Shown: positions 17,333 to 26,174, counted from the first letter of the stretch. The stretch is DNA of 64,000 nucleotides from an uncultured Rikenellaceae bacterium (GCA_910577285.1 CAJTLO010000001.1:89292-153291), one strand, 5' to 3'. Numbers and translations are program-made. Notes: generated by a model from the sequence alone, not told the origin.

Positions 17333-18133
17333 TTACTCCTCTTCCACCGCGATGGTGGCGTTGTAGGGTTTCAGGATGCCGCGTTTCGAGGAGCGGATGA
17401 ACTCCACGATCTCGTCGCGTACTTCGCTCTGCGGGAACTGTGCCGTCACGATGTCGCATGCGCGGCTGTAGTTGTGGCCGTCCTGGAAGAGTACACGGAA
17501 AATATCCTGAATCTCGCCGATCTGTTCGGCGGTGAAGCCGCGACGGCGGAGTCCGATGAAGTTGGCCCCTACGAAAGTGATGGGGAAACGGGCTGCCTTG
17601 ACGAACGGCGGTACGTCTTTCGATACGAGCGAACCGCCGCTGATCATGGCGTGGCGGCCGATGCGCACGAACTGGTGGATGGCCGATGCGCCGCCGATGA
17701 TGGCCCAGTCGCCCACTTCGACCTCGCCGGCCAGCAGTACGTTGTTCACGATCACGCAGTGGCTTCCCACGACGCAGTCGTGCGCCACGTGTGCGCAGGC
17801 CATGATGAGGTTGCCGTCGCCGATGACGGTCTTTCCCTTGGCCGCCGTACCGCGGTTGATGGTGGCCGATTCCCGGACGGTGTTGTAGTCGCCCATCTCC
17901 ACCGTAGTGTATTCGCCCTTGAACTTGAGGTCCTGCGGAACACCCGCGATGACGGCGCCGGAGTGGATTTTGCACCCTTTGCCCATGCGCGTACCGTCCA
18001 GTACCACGGCGTTGGGGCCTATCCAGGAGCCGTCGCCTATCACCACGTCGCCCGCGATGTATGCGAACGGTTCCACCACTACGTCTTTGCCGAGCCTTGC
18101 GTCCGGATGGACATAGGCTAAATTACTTATCAT
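17333..18133 (-). CDS. lpxA: UDP-N-acetylglucosamine acyltransferase LpxA
   Basis: LpxA adds the first 3-hydroxyacyl chain to UDP-GlcNAc in lipid A synthesis. The 266-residue protein shows the hexapeptide-repeat left-handed helix (residues about 5-190) and the HVAHD motif with His115 and His118, the latter matching the catalytic base of E. coli LpxA, then a helical C-terminal domain. Length is normal. It follows the lpxC/fabZ fusion by 139 bp on the same strand, so the first committed steps of lipid A synthesis are together. A hairpin in that gap (18236-18267) may tune the lpxC/lpxA ratio. Confidence 0.96.
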   Translation of the reverse strand: MISNLAYVHPDARLGKDVVVEPFAYIAGDVVIGDGSWIGPNAVVLDGTRMGKGCKIHSGAVIAGVPQDLKFKGEYTTVEMGDYNTVRESATINRGTAAKGKTVIGDGNLIMACAHVAHDCVVGSHCVIVNNVLLAGEVEVGDWAIIGGASAIHQFVRIGRHAMISGGSLVSKDVPPFVKAARFPITFVGANFIGLRRRGFTAEQIGEIQDIFRVLFQDGHNYSRACDIVTAQFPQSEVRDEIVEFIRSSKRGILKPYNATIAVEEE

Positions 18134-18235
18134 TACGTAAATTTTTGGTTTGTCTTCAATTGTTTGTCCGGGTCGGACGGTTTCCGCCGTCGGAAGCGAC
18201 TCTGCCGGTGCTCCGGCGTCCGGATGGGGCGGGAA

Positions 18236-18267
18236 GGCCGCCCCTCCCCGGTGGGAGAAGGGCGGCC
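18236..18267 (-). terminator. Hairpin between lpxC/fabZ and lpxA
   Basis: GGCCGCCC (18236-18243) pairs with GGGCGGCC (18260-18267), and an inner TCCC/GGGA adds a second stem. It starts 6 bp past the lpxC/fabZ stop. With lpxA downstream it could be a partial terminator or an mRNA-end stabiliser. Confidence 0.4.
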
Positions 18268-18272
18268 CTCCG

Positions 18273-19664
18273 CTATGCCTTGTTTTTGGCCACCTGCGCC
18301 ATCAGCGATGCCTCCGTGGTGAGCTTGCCGCCTACGTAGGCTTTCGCCTCCATCACCACGATGCCGCGCCGGATGGGCTCCGTCAGCTTCAGTTCGAACT
18401 GCAACGTATCGCCCGGTACCACCTTGTTCTTGAACCTCACGTTGTCGATCCGCAGGAAATAGGTCGAGTAGTTCTCCGGATCGGGGACGCTGTTCAGGGC
18501 GAGTATTCCGCCGCACTGCGCCATGGTCTCGATGATGAGCACGCCCGGCATCACGGGCTCCTCCGGGAAGTGTCCCACGAAGAAGGGTTCGTTCATGGTG
18601 ACGTTCTTGATACCCGCCACGCTCGTCTGGTCGATATGGAAGATGCGGTCCACCAGCAGGAAGGGCGGGCGGTGGGGCAGCGTGCGCCGGATGCGGTTGA
18701 TGTCGTAGACCGGTTCCGCCGCCGGATCGTAGACGAACATGGGGCGGTTGGCGTCGCGCTTGATGTTGCGTTTGAGTGTTTTGGCCGTTTCGGTGTTGAC
18801 GAAATGGCCGGGATGGCTGGCGATCACGCGCCCCTTGAACCGCATCCCCAGCAGGGCCAGGTCGCCCAGCAGGTCGAGCAGTTTGTGGCGGGCGATCTCG
18901 TTGATGAAGCGCAGCTGGAGGTTGTTCACGTAACCGTTCGTGATGCGTATGTCTTTTTTGTCGAATACGCCTGCGAGCCGGGCGATCTCCTCGTCGGAAA
19001 CCTCCTTTTCGGCCACGACGATGGCGTTGTCCAGGTCGCCCCCCTTGATGAGGTCGGCCTGCAACAGGGGTTCGAGTTCGTGCAGGAATGCGAAGGTGCG
19101 GCAGGGGGCTATTTCCCGTGCGAAATCCTCCTCCTCGCCGAAGGTGGCGTACTGGTTGCCCACTACGCGCGAATTGTAATCCACATGGACCGATACGCTG
19201 AATTTGCTGTCGGGGTAGATGACGATCGAGGCGTTCTTCTCCGGGTAGTTGAATTCCATCGTTTCGCGCACCTCGTAATATTGCCGTTCGGCCTGCTGCT
19301 CTTCGAGGCCGACCTCGGAGATGGCTGCGGCGAACTCTCTTGCCGAACCGTCCATGATGGGCGTTTCGGGAGCGTCGATCTCCACCGTCGCGTTGTCTAC
19401 GCCCAGCGTCCACAGGGCCGACATGATGTGTTCTACGGTGCATACCTGCGCACCGCCTTTTTCTATGGTCGTGCCCCGCGAAGTGTCGGTTACGTAGTCG
19501 GCCAGGGCGGGTATTTCGGGTTGTCCCTCCAGATCCGTACGGCGGAAGACGATGCCGCTGTCGGCGGGAGCCGGGAGTACGGTCATTTTCGACTCCCTGC
19601 CCGTGTGGAGCCCGCGGCCGCTGAACGACACCGGAGCTTTCAGGGTCTTTTGATTATCAGCCAT
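18273..19664 (-). CDS. lpxC/fabZ: Bifunctional LpxC deacetylase / FabZ dehydratase
   Basis: The 463-residue protein fuses two enzymes, an arrangement known in Bacteroidota. Residues 1-305 are LpxC, the zinc deacetylase that commits UDP-3-acyl-GlcNAc to lipid A: candidate zinc ligands are His79 (CTVEH), His260 and Asp264 (HKLLD), with the HPGH active-site histidines at 284-287. Residues about 318-463 are the hot-dog FabZ domain, 3-hydroxyacyl-ACP dehydratase, with His365 (GHFP) and Glu379 (LIIETMAQ). Linking them may balance acyl-ACP use between lipid A and membrane lipids. The gene diverges from a TonB-like gene. Confidence 0.97.
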   Translation of the reverse strand: MADNQKTLKAPVSFSGRGLHTGRESKMTVLPAPADSGIVFRRTDLEGQPEIPALADYVTDTSRGTTIEKGGAQVCTVEHIMSALWTLGVDNATVEIDAPETPIMDGSAREFAAAISEVGLEEQQAERQYYEVRETMEFNYPEKNASIVIYPDSKFSVSVHVDYNSRVVGNQYATFGEEEDFAREIAPCRTFAFLHELEPLLQADLIKGGDLDNAIVVAEKEVSDEEIARLAGVFDKKDIRITNGYVNNLQLRFINEIARHKLLDLLGDLALLGMRFKGRVIASHPGHFVNTETAKTLKRNIKRDANRPMFVYDPAAEPVYDINRIRRTLPHRPPFLLVDRIFHIDQTSVAGIKNVTMNEPFFVGHFPEEPVMPGVLIIETMAQCGGILALNSVPDPENYSTYFLRIDNVRFKNKVVPGDTLQFELKLTEPIRRGIVVMEAKAYVGGKLTTEASLMAQVAKNKA

Positions 19665-19695
19665 AAGGTGTTTAAGTGTCGGTTAATTTATCGTG

Positions 19696-19703
19696 CAAAG
19701 ATA
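19696..19703 (-). promoter_or_regulatory. -7 box for lpxC/fabZ
   Basis: Leftward TATCTTTG, a full match to TAnnTTTG, 32 bp before the start codon. No TTTG at the expected -33 position. Confidence 0.6.
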
Positions 19704-19724
19704 TTAATTTCTTGAAAGAATCCT

Positions 19725-19732
19725 TACTTTTG
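19725..19732 (+). promoter_or_regulatory. -7 box for the TonB-like gene
   Basis: TACTTTTG matches TAnnTTTG and faces the TonB-like gene, 21 bp from the divergent lpxC box. It leaves a 5' leader of about 120 nt if the ATG at 19862 is the start. Confidence 0.45.
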
Positions 19733-19861
19733 CCTGCAATTTGCTCTGAAAGAGCGGTCCGGCCGATTGCCGGGCTCCCCGTTTCAAAGTGTGGGAGAGA
19801 GGCCCGGGGCCGCGAGTCGGTGCGGCGGGGTGTCGCCCGGTCGGAGCAGACGGAATCCGTG

Positions 19862-20692
19862 ATGGAAACGAGAGAAGAACGAAACGAAGAGGAGTGTGTG
19901 TGGGGAGTGCCCGAAGGGCCGCCCCCGGAGCTCGACCTGCCCTTTGCGAAGAGACGCCGACGGGAGGTCGGCGAGTGGATATACGATAACCGTGAAACCA
20001 TCTGCATCACCGTGATCGTCTATCTGCTGGCCGCCGTCGTGCTGCTTTCCGCCGGGATCGTTCTTCAGCCCCGCGGGGAGGAGGCTGCCATCGTGATGGA
20101 TTTCAGTCAGGAGGAGGAGCTTCGGCGCCTCGAACAGGAGTTGGAGCGGGCGCAGCGGCTCAACGAGATGCTGGGCGACGTGCCGACTCCCGACTACGGT
20201 AAAGTGCGCAACGCCGTTTCCAATGAGAATGCCGAGGAGCGTGAAGAGTCGCTGAGCCGGGAGACGCGCGAGATTTTCGAGCGTTCCCAGGAGGTGATGC
20301 AGGAGATGGAGCGCACCGGTGCCGAATACGAGCAGATGCTCGACATGCTGGACGGGAAGCCTTCCGCACAGGAGGAAAGCACCGAATACCGGGATGCGCG
20401 GATTGCCGGAGGAGCGACGGTTTCGTTCTCGCTGGCCCGGCCTTTGCGCCATGCCGTCCGTCTTCCGGCACCTTCCTACAAATGTGCGGGCGGCGGAACG
20501 GTCGTCGTGGATATCGTCGTGAGCCGTAACGGCGACGTACTCTCGGCCAGTGTGGACAAGTCGCGCTCCTCGTCGGACAACTGCATGACCGAGGCGGCGC
20601 TGGAGTTCGCCATGCGGTCGCGTTTCAATGTGGACTCCTCCGCTCCGGGGCGGCATTCGGGGACCCTCACCTATGTTTTCGTGCCGCAGTAG
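19862..20692 (+). CDS. TonB C-terminal domain-like membrane protein
   Basis: The 276-residue protein has an acidic cytoplasmic N-terminus (1-40), one membrane segment (about 45-70), a long charged helical stretch likely to form a coiled coil (about 75-170, Glu/Arg/Leu-rich) and a C-terminal TonB_C-like domain (about 190-276) with VVVDIVVSRNGDVLSASVDKS and GTLTYVFVPQ. The topology fits a periplasm-facing energy transducer, but there is no ExbB or ExbD beside it and the spacer is helical, not proline-rich. The start at 19862 (METREERNEEE) is chosen because the upstream in-frame extension is non-conserved in character. Confidence 0.75.
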   Translation: METREERNEEECVWGVPEGPPPELDLPFAKRRRREVGEWIYDNRETICITVIVYLLAAVVLLSAGIVLQPRGEEAAIVMDFSQEEELRRLEQELERAQRLNEMLGDVPTPDYGKVRNAVSNENAEEREESLSRETREIFERSQEVMQEMERTGAEYEQMLDMLDGKPSAQEESTEYRDARIAGGATVSFSLARPLRHAVRLPAPSYKCAGGGTVVVDIVVSRNGDVLSASVDKSRSSSDNCMTEAALEFAMRSRFNVDSSAPGRHSGTLTYVFVPQ

Positions 20693-20733
20693 TTCCTGCC
20701 GCGGGCTGTGGGGACGAATCCTCGCAACAAAAC

Positions 20734-20757
20734 AAGGCGGCAACGATTTGCCGCCTT
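20734..20757. terminator. Bidirectional terminator between convergent genes
   Basis: A perfect 10-bp stem AAGGCGGCAA/TTGCCGCCTT with a 4-nt loop lies between the TonB-like gene and the broken lipoprotein gene, 41 and 25 bp from their stops. Confidence 0.8.
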
Positions 20758-20782
20758 ATCTGTTATAAAAAAGCTGGATCTG

Positions 20783-21226
20783 CTATTCGATGGGCTTTCC
20801 GTCTTTGAAATACTCCTCCGTAAATACATACTCGTAATTACGGACGGTTTCGCTGGACGACGTGAGCGTATAGGTCTCCATTTCCAGTAAAGTACCCGAG
20901 CGCAGGTGATCATCAAAAATTATCATACTACCGTTGTTAATAAGTAGATATAAACTATAAGTATGAAGCCATCGAAAAGGCAAACAAAACGTCATATCCG
21001 AAAGAGATACCGTTTCGCTTTCGCCCGACGGTATGGTGATTGTCTTATACAGTTCGTCCGGATCAGCTTCTTCAGCTTCCCACGCACCGCCATAATAACA
21101 TTCGATCGTAATCGTCGAAGCCGTCTGGTTAATATTAGTGTGTATAATGCGTATAATCCGGATGACAAGAAATAAGGCTTAATACAGTCAGGCAGCCGAC
21201 AAGCGTAAAAATATTCTTTTTTTCAT
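20783..21226 (-). pseudogene. Frameshifted AT-rich lipoprotein gene
   Basis: From the ATG at 21224-21226 the frame begins with seven A residues and meets TGA after 12 codons. The frame shifted by one reads a proper lipoprotein signal, KKNIFTLVGCLTVLSLISC, with lipobox LISC, then stops at a TAA after HYTH. Two bases on, past an AC repeat, the first frame is open again for about 110 codons (TNINQ... to DGKPIE, stop at 20783). A lost A (8 to 7) and a lost AC would explain both breaks and together restore the frame. The mature part resembles nothing I recognise. Base composition is far lower in GC than its neighbours, suggesting transfer. Confidence 0.65.
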
Positions 21227-21561
21227 ACGTTTATGTGTTAAGGTTAATGGTTACTCCTGTCTTTATTGTGAGACGCAAAAAGTTATCGTTTCGTTGCATC
21301 GGCCGTTTACAATTTTACGGATAATTTCCCTGAAGAAAAAGAATATTAGGATGGAGGCGAGGCGTTCCGGTACCGTCCCTGCACCCGTGACGGGGCGAGT
21401 GACGGGGCGAGCGGTGGGCTGCAAGGGGGGAAGAGGCTCGGGAAGTGGGTCCGGGCCCGAGCGGGGGAGGAGGGCTGTTCGGTCGCTGGAGTTCTTCCGG
21501 GCGGGGTTGTGTGCGAATGGAAATCGTCCCGGCACCGGCGGCGGGCGGATGTGGAATTATT
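21227..21561. other. Intergenic stretch, no gene seen
   Basis: The left half is AT-rich like the broken lipoprotein gene; the right half turns GC-rich. A weak leftward TAACTTTT box near 21278-21285 could be the promoter of the broken gene. No coding frame is convincing. Confidence 0.4.
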
Positions 21562-21591
21562 TTTGAACCTTTGCGGATTGTTTTAATTTTG
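21562..21591 (+). promoter_or_regulatory. Promoter of the K+/H+ antiporter gene
   Basis: TTTG (21562-21565), 18-nt spacer, TAATTTTG (21584-21591): both boxes of the Bacteroidetes promoter, about 100 bp before the start codon. Confidence 0.6.
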
Positions 21592-21694
21592 CAAAACCGC
21601 GGCCGGAGCGTGCCGGCAGGGACGGTGCGCGGGGCGTGCTGAGGTAGCCCTTCGGGGGCCGGAAATCCCGGCGGCGGGTATTAAGACGACAGGT

Positions 21695-23395
21695 ATGGGG
21701 GTGGTTGAATTTTTGTTGAACAGCGGGAATATCGTACTGTTGTTCTCTATCATATTGATCGTTGCGATATTCGCGGCCAAATCCGGGGCGCGTTTCGGTA
21801 CGCCGACGCTGCTGCTCTTCCTGGTGATCGGGATGCTCTTCGGCAGCGACGGCCTCGGAGTGCAGTTCAACAGCTCCCATACGGCGCAGTTCATCGGGAT
21901 GCTCGCGCTGAGCGTGATTCTCTTTTCCGGCGGTATGGATACCAAGTACGCCGAGATAAAGCCCATCCTGGCGCAGGGAGTGGTGCTCGCTACGGCGGGG
22001 GTATTTCTGACCGCCATGCTGACCGGTTTTTTCATCTACTTCATAAGCGGCGTGTTCGCCGTATCGCTGTCGCTGCCCGAATCGTTCCTGCTCGCGGCGG
22101 TGATGTCCTCGACCGATTCGGCGTCGGTCTTCTCCATTCTGCGTTCCAAAAAGCAGGGGTTGAAACAGAACCTCCGGCCGCTGCTGGAGCTGGAGAGCGG
22201 AAGCAACGACCCGATGGCCTACATCCTCACCATCATCCTGGTGCAGGCGGTGTCGCAGGGCGGCGATATCGATGTGTGGCGTTCGCTGCTGACCTTCGTC
22301 ATGCAGATGTCCATCGGTGCCGTGGCGGGTTATCTGCTCGGCCGGCTGACGGTGTATGTGCTCAACCGGATCAACCTCAACAACAAGTCGCTCTATTCGG
22401 TGCTGCTGCTCGCGCTGGTCTACCTCGTGTTCTCGCTCACCGACCTGATACACGGCAACGGCTACCTTGCCGTCTACCTTGCGGGACTGGTGGTCGGCAA
22501 CCATAAGATCGTCTTCCAGAAGAGTCTCACTACCTTTTTCGACGGCTACACGTGGCTTTTCCAGATCGGCATGTTCATTTCGCTCGGTCTGCTGGTCAAT
22601 CCCCACGAGATGCTCGATGTGGCGGAAACGGGCCTGCTCGTGGGGGTCTTCATGATTCTCGTGGCGCGTCCGGTCTCCGTGTTCCTTTGTCTTGCCCCTT
22701 TCCGGAAGATCGGTGTTCGGGGCAAGCTGTATGTTTCGTGGGTGGGGCTGCGCGGCGCCGTTCCCATTATCTTCGCTACCTATCCGCTGGTGGCGGGGGT
22801 GGAGAACGCGGGCATGATTTTCAACACGGTCTTCTTCATCACCATCGTGTCGCTCCTGGTGCAGGGAACGACGGTCAGCTCCATGGCCAATGTGCTGGGA
22901 CTCTCCACGACGCTGGAGGAGGACAGCTTCGGCATCGATATTCCGGATGAGATCCGTGCGCAGCTCACCGAGAAGGAGGTGCGGCCCGACTGGCTCGCAC
23001 ACGGCAACCGGATAAGGGATATCCGTCTCGACCGCAATACGCTGGTGATGATGATCCGCCGTGGCGACGACTACATCGTCCCCAAGGGCGACACGGAGCT
23101 TTATCCGGGCGATAAGGTGCTCTGCATCACCGGCGAGCAGGCTCCGCTTCCCGAAGACTACGCCATGTCGCGTCGCGAAGGGTTCCGCCGCAAGGCGTTT
23201 CGGCCGCTGGGCGGTTTCGGCCGCCGGGAGGGGAGTGCCGGTCCGGCGGTGGAGGCCGACGAGCATGCCGCCTACCTCGCCGCGGAGAGCGGTTGCCCGC
23301 CCGATTTCGATATAGGTACGGACGAGGTGCGGTACGATTCCCGTTTTTACGAAGAGATCATGGAGGACGAGGAGCAGCTCGACCACGGGGAGTGA
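21695..23395 (+). CDS. Potassium/proton antiporter, CPA1 family (NhaP2/CvrA type)
   Basis: The 566-residue protein has a membrane domain of about 12-13 segments (residues 5-400) with the CPA core (GMDTKYAEIKPI, SSTDSASVFSILR, ELESGSNDPMAYILT, where the SND pair takes the ion-binding role) and a C-terminal RCK_C/TrkA-C-like domain (about 425-490, with GDDYIVPKGDTELYPGDKVL). The remaining 70 residues are acidic and non-conserved. The family expels K+ or Na+ for protons. It has its own promoter at 21562-21591; the SLOG-type gene follows by 93 bp. Confidence 0.88.
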   Translation: MGVVEFLLNSGNIVLLFSIILIVAIFAAKSGARFGTPTLLLFLVIGMLFGSDGLGVQFNSSHTAQFIGMLALSVILFSGGMDTKYAEIKPILAQGVVLATAGVFLTAMLTGFFIYFISGVFAVSLSLPESFLLAAVMSSTDSASVFSILRSKKQGLKQNLRPLLELESGSNDPMAYILTIILVQAVSQGGDIDVWRSLLTFVMQMSIGAVAGYLLGRLTVYVLNRINLNNKSLYSVLLLALVYLVFSLTDLIHGNGYLAVYLAGLVVGNHKIVFQKSLTTFFDGYTWLFQIGMFISLGLLVNPHEMLDVAETGLLVGVFMILVARPVSVFLCLAPFRKIGVRGKLYVSWVGLRGAVPIIFATYPLVAGVENAGMIFNTVFFITIVSLLVQGTTVSSMANVLGLSTTLEEDSFGIDIPDEIRAQLTEKEVRPDWLAHGNRIRDIRLDRNTLVMMIRRGDDYIVPKGDTELYPGDKVLCITGEQAPLPEDYAMSRREGFRRKAFRPLGGFGRREGSAGPAVEADEHAAYLAAESGCPPDFDIGTDEVRYDSRFYEEIMEDEEQLDHGE

Positions 23396-23488
23396 TCCGG
23401 CGCCCCTTCCCGGGGCGGACGGCAGAGAGTCCCTGCTTTGCGATGCCCGGCCGAGCGATGCTTTTCCGGCCGGGCGCCTGTTGAACCG

Positions 23489-24049
23489 ATGAGAGAAGCT
23501 ATTCCATACGACGGATCGGGTTCGGTCCCCGGAGTGCCGGGAGCCGGATGCGTGGCGTTTACGGGTTATCGTCCGGCCAAGTTCCTCGCCGCGTTTCCCG
23601 CCGGGGATGCGCAGCAGCGGGTGAGGGAGTTGTTGCGTCCGGTCCTCATCGGACTGTATGCCCGCGGCGTGCGTCGGTTTCTCTCCGGCATGGCCGAGGG
23701 GTTCGACCTGTGGGCGGCGCAGGAGGTGCTGGCCTTGCGCGAGGAGGGGGTGTGTCCCGATGCCGGTGTGGTGGCCGTCGTACCCTATGCCGGTCAGGAG
23801 CGCGGCTATGCTCCCGCTTCTTTGGAGGCCTACCGGCGGATTTGTGCCTGCGCCGCGGAGGTGCGGGTCCTCGCCGACCGTTATTATCCCGAATGTTTCC
23901 ATCGGCGAAACGATTTCCTGGTGGAGAACGCCTCGGCGGTCGTCGGCTATTACGACGGCCAGCGCGGCGGCACGGCCTATACCCTGCGGCAGGCCCGCCG
24001 CAGGGGCCTGCCTATCATCAATCTTTGCGAAAGCCCCCTCTTTTTGTAA
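23489..24049 (+). CDS. SLOG family protein (DUF1273/YpsA-like)
   Basis: The 186-residue protein has the Rossmann-like SLOG fold of the DUF1273/YpsA group: CVAFTGYRPAKF near residues 23-34, SGMAEGFDLWAAQEVL near 68-83, VVPYAGQE near 102, RNDFLVENASAVVGYYDGQRGGTAYTLRQA near 140-168. The family is thought to bind nucleotide-derived ligands such as ADP-ribose-like molecules; no reaction is proven for this branch. ATG at 23489 is chosen since the conserved part begins about 20 residues later and upstream frame lacks similarity. It follows the antiporter closely and may be co-transcribed. Confidence 0.82.
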   Translation: MREAIPYDGSGSVPGVPGAGCVAFTGYRPAKFLAAFPAGDAQQRVRELLRPVLIGLYARGVRRFLSGMAEGFDLWAAQEVLALREEGVCPDAGVVAVVPYAGQERGYAPASLEAYRRICACAAEVRVLADRYYPECFHRRNDFLVENASAVVGYYDGQRGGTAYTLRQARRRGLPIINLCESPLFL

Positions 24050-24669
24050 TTGTCCGGCAGCCTTCCGGCAGCGATTCTGCGTGTGCCTTCCCGCGGTTCC
24101 GCGGCGACGCGATCGTAGTTCCGTATCCGTCCGCACCCGGCGGGGCGTGCGGAGAGGGAACCGGACGTCGTTCCCGGCGGAGTGGCACGGATGTTGTCGG
24201 GAGGAGAACCGATACTGATTATGAAGAGGGGAGACCGGCGGGTCCTTCCTGCGGAATCCGGGTCGCAAGATGGCGGGATGCCGCGAAATGGGCGGTCGGG
24301 CCGTCGGTCGGGCGAACACATGCCGGCTGGACGCAGGACCGCAGCGATCGGCAAGGTTTTGTATCAGGATGCCTCCGGTCGCGACAATCATCCCCGTTAC
24401 GGGGATTCGTGGTTTCGAATAGGTGCGGGAAGAGGGTCGGCAGGCGCTCTTCCCGTAATGCTTTTTGCCTTTTTGTCAGGGAATTCCGCCTTGCCGTATC
24501 GCTTTTCAGCGCTCGACCTCCGGCGGTATCTTTTCCGATACTCTTCGTGCGGCACTTTTCGTCAGGGGCGTATCGTCCGAACGGCCGGAGGCCGATCCGC
24601 AGCAGGGAGAGCGGCGTTGCGGCGGAGTTCTTCCGGGTCCGCTTCGCGCTCCCTATTTTCGCGGCGTTG
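24050..24669. other. Long intergenic region with two hairpins
   Basis: About 600 bp without a credible gene. It holds a near-perfect palindrome ATCCCCGT.ACGGGGAT at 24390-24406 and, 20 bp on, a 9-bp hairpin CGGGAAGAG/CTCTTCCCG (24426-24434 with 24447-24455) followed by T-rich sequence on the plus strand, which resembles a terminator without an obvious transcript before it. Confidence 0.5.
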
Positions 24670-24700
24670 TTGCAACCGTATGGTAATTGTGATACATTTG
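24670..24700 (+). promoter_or_regulatory. Promoter of the DUF4465 lipoprotein gene
   Basis: TTG (24670-24672), 20-nt spacer, TACATTTG (24693-24700): full Bacteroidetes arrangement, 120 bp before the start codon. Confidence 0.65.
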
Positions 24701-24820
24701 TGACGGGAATATCCCGCTTCGCCATATCTGTGCCCGGGATTTCCCCGTTCTTCCGAAGGGTTGCCCGAGGAGTCGGGAACGGATACGACGCATGTAAAAA
24801 GGTTATAAATTTCAGAGACG

Positions 24821-26029
24821 ATGAAGAGAATTGTTTTGTTTGTGGCGGCAGCGGCGGCCACGTTGACGCTCGTCGGTTGCCGGCAGAACGGCACTACCGA
24901 CACCGAACGGATGAATTTCAAGAAGCTCACCAACGGCAAAGCCGTCTACGGTGGCGAGGAGGCCGGAACGAGGCGCTACTCGGTGACGCTGTGGACGAAC
25001 GACCGCAGTACGGTGGCTGTGGATAACTATAAGGAGGCGGACATCTCGCTGGCGCTGGAGTTGGTGACGGCCGCCGAAGGAGCCGTGGCGCAGATCGCTG
25101 CGGGCGAGTACGTATTCGCGGATGCCGCACAGGCCGGGGTTATTCTCGCCTCGCCGCAGAGCACGCTGAGCATCTTCACCTCGCAGAGTTACGGCGGCGA
25201 CAAGCAGTCGCTCACGGACGGTCGCGTGACGGTGTCGTCCTACAACGGCAAGTACGAGATCAAGGGAACGGTGACCGATGTGTGGGAGCGTGAACTGGAG
25301 TTCACCTATTACGGCGAGCTGGTGTTCGAGGGTACGGAGCCCGAAGAGCCGACCGTCGTGGTCACCTTCGAGGGGGCGGAGTTGTTCGCTACGACCAGCA
25401 CCTATACCGATATCCTGTGGGGCAGGGAGAAGGCTTCGGAGGAGAACGGTTCGCAGGTCTACAACGGCCTGCTCTATACCGAGGAGGGCGCTTCGTTCGG
25501 AAGCTACTACTCCTATGACGGGACGTGGGAGTCCTGGGGCGGTTTCGCGGTGTCGTCGAATCGCGACCTGGAGGACCTCGGCATGGACTATTCCAATCAG
25601 TTTGCCGTCTATGCGCCGGAGGCTACCAAGTTCGCCGTGGGGTACGCATTCGGCGAGTGGGGCGGCCAATACGGCATGCCGATCATCGAGTTCGCCCGGC
25701 CGGTAACGCTGCTCTCCGCCGATGTGGCCAATGCCAACAAGACCTACTGCTACTGCGCCTCGCGGCCGCTCGTAGGCGAAGAGGGGAGCGAAGAGGCCCT
25801 GTGGGTGGACCTGGTCGTGAAGGGGTACGATGCCCAGGGCGAGCAGACCGGCAGCACCTCGTTCCGCCTGGCCGAAGGGGAGCAGGTGCTCGACCGGTGG
25901 AGTGCATTCGATCTGTCGCCGCTGGGCGAGGTGTCGCGCGTGACTTTCGCCATCGAGTCCAACGATGTCGGGGAGTGGGGTCTGAACGTGCCCGCTTTCT
26001 TCTGCATCGACAATATCGTGATGAAGTAA
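24821..26029 (+). CDS. DUF4465 domain lipoprotein
   Basis: The 402-residue protein starts with a lipoprotein signal (residues 1-20, ending TLVGC, so lipidated at Cys20). A first domain of about 160 residues is followed by a DUF4465 domain (about 185-400), recognisable by NGLLYTEEGASFGSYYS, WGGFAVSSNRDL, YAFGEWGG and WSAFDLSPLGEV. The family is frequent in Bacteroidota surface and secreted proteins; the fold is carbohydrate-binding-like but the ligand is unknown. It has its own promoter and a strong terminator, so it is monocistronic. Confidence 0.82.
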   Translation: MKRIVLFVAAAAATLTLVGCRQNGTTDTERMNFKKLTNGKAVYGGEEAGTRRYSVTLWTNDRSTVAVDNYKEADISLALELVTAAEGAVAQIAAGEYVFADAAQAGVILASPQSTLSIFTSQSYGGDKQSLTDGRVTVSSYNGKYEIKGTVTDVWERELEFTYYGELVFEGTEPEEPTVVVTFEGAELFATTSTYTDILWGREKASEENGSQVYNGLLYTEEGASFGSYYSYDGTWESWGGFAVSSNRDLEDLGMDYSNQFAVYAPEATKFAVGYAFGEWGGQYGMPIIEFARPVTLLSADVANANKTYCYCASRPLVGEEGSEEALWVDLVVKGYDAQGEQTGSTSFRLAEGEQVLDRWSAFDLSPLGEVSRVTFAIESNDVGEWGLNVPAFFCIDNIVMK

Positions 26030-26049
26030 CTTGCATCGCACCGATTCGG

Positions 26050-26082
26050 AAAAGGTATCCTCATGGCGGGGATACCTTTTTT
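26050..26082 (+). terminator. Terminator of the DUF4465 gene
   Basis: A perfect 11-bp stem (26050-26060 with 26070-26080), 9-nt loop and T-run, 20 bp after the stop codon. Confidence 0.88.
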
Positions 26083-26166
26083 CGTGCCGCCCGGCGGGCG
26101 TCGTCGGTCATACCGTTTCGGTGGGGTACGGCGAAAATTCACGGACTGTTTTCCGGGAGAATTTTT

Positions 26167-26174
26167 TAACTTTG
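26167..26174 (+). promoter_or_regulatory. -7 box for mutS
   Basis: TAACTTTG matches TAnnTTTG, 26 bp before the start codon. No TTG at the usual -33 spacing. Confidence 0.5.

Noticed and set aside
21294..21566. A 90-codon frame before the antiporter
   Set aside because: Gly/Arg-rich with no homology-like features, and it runs up to the antiporter promoter.
24182..24703. A possible gene in the gap after the SLOG-type gene
   Set aside because: Frames on both strands are open but have random arginine/serine-rich composition and overlap hairpins and a promoter.
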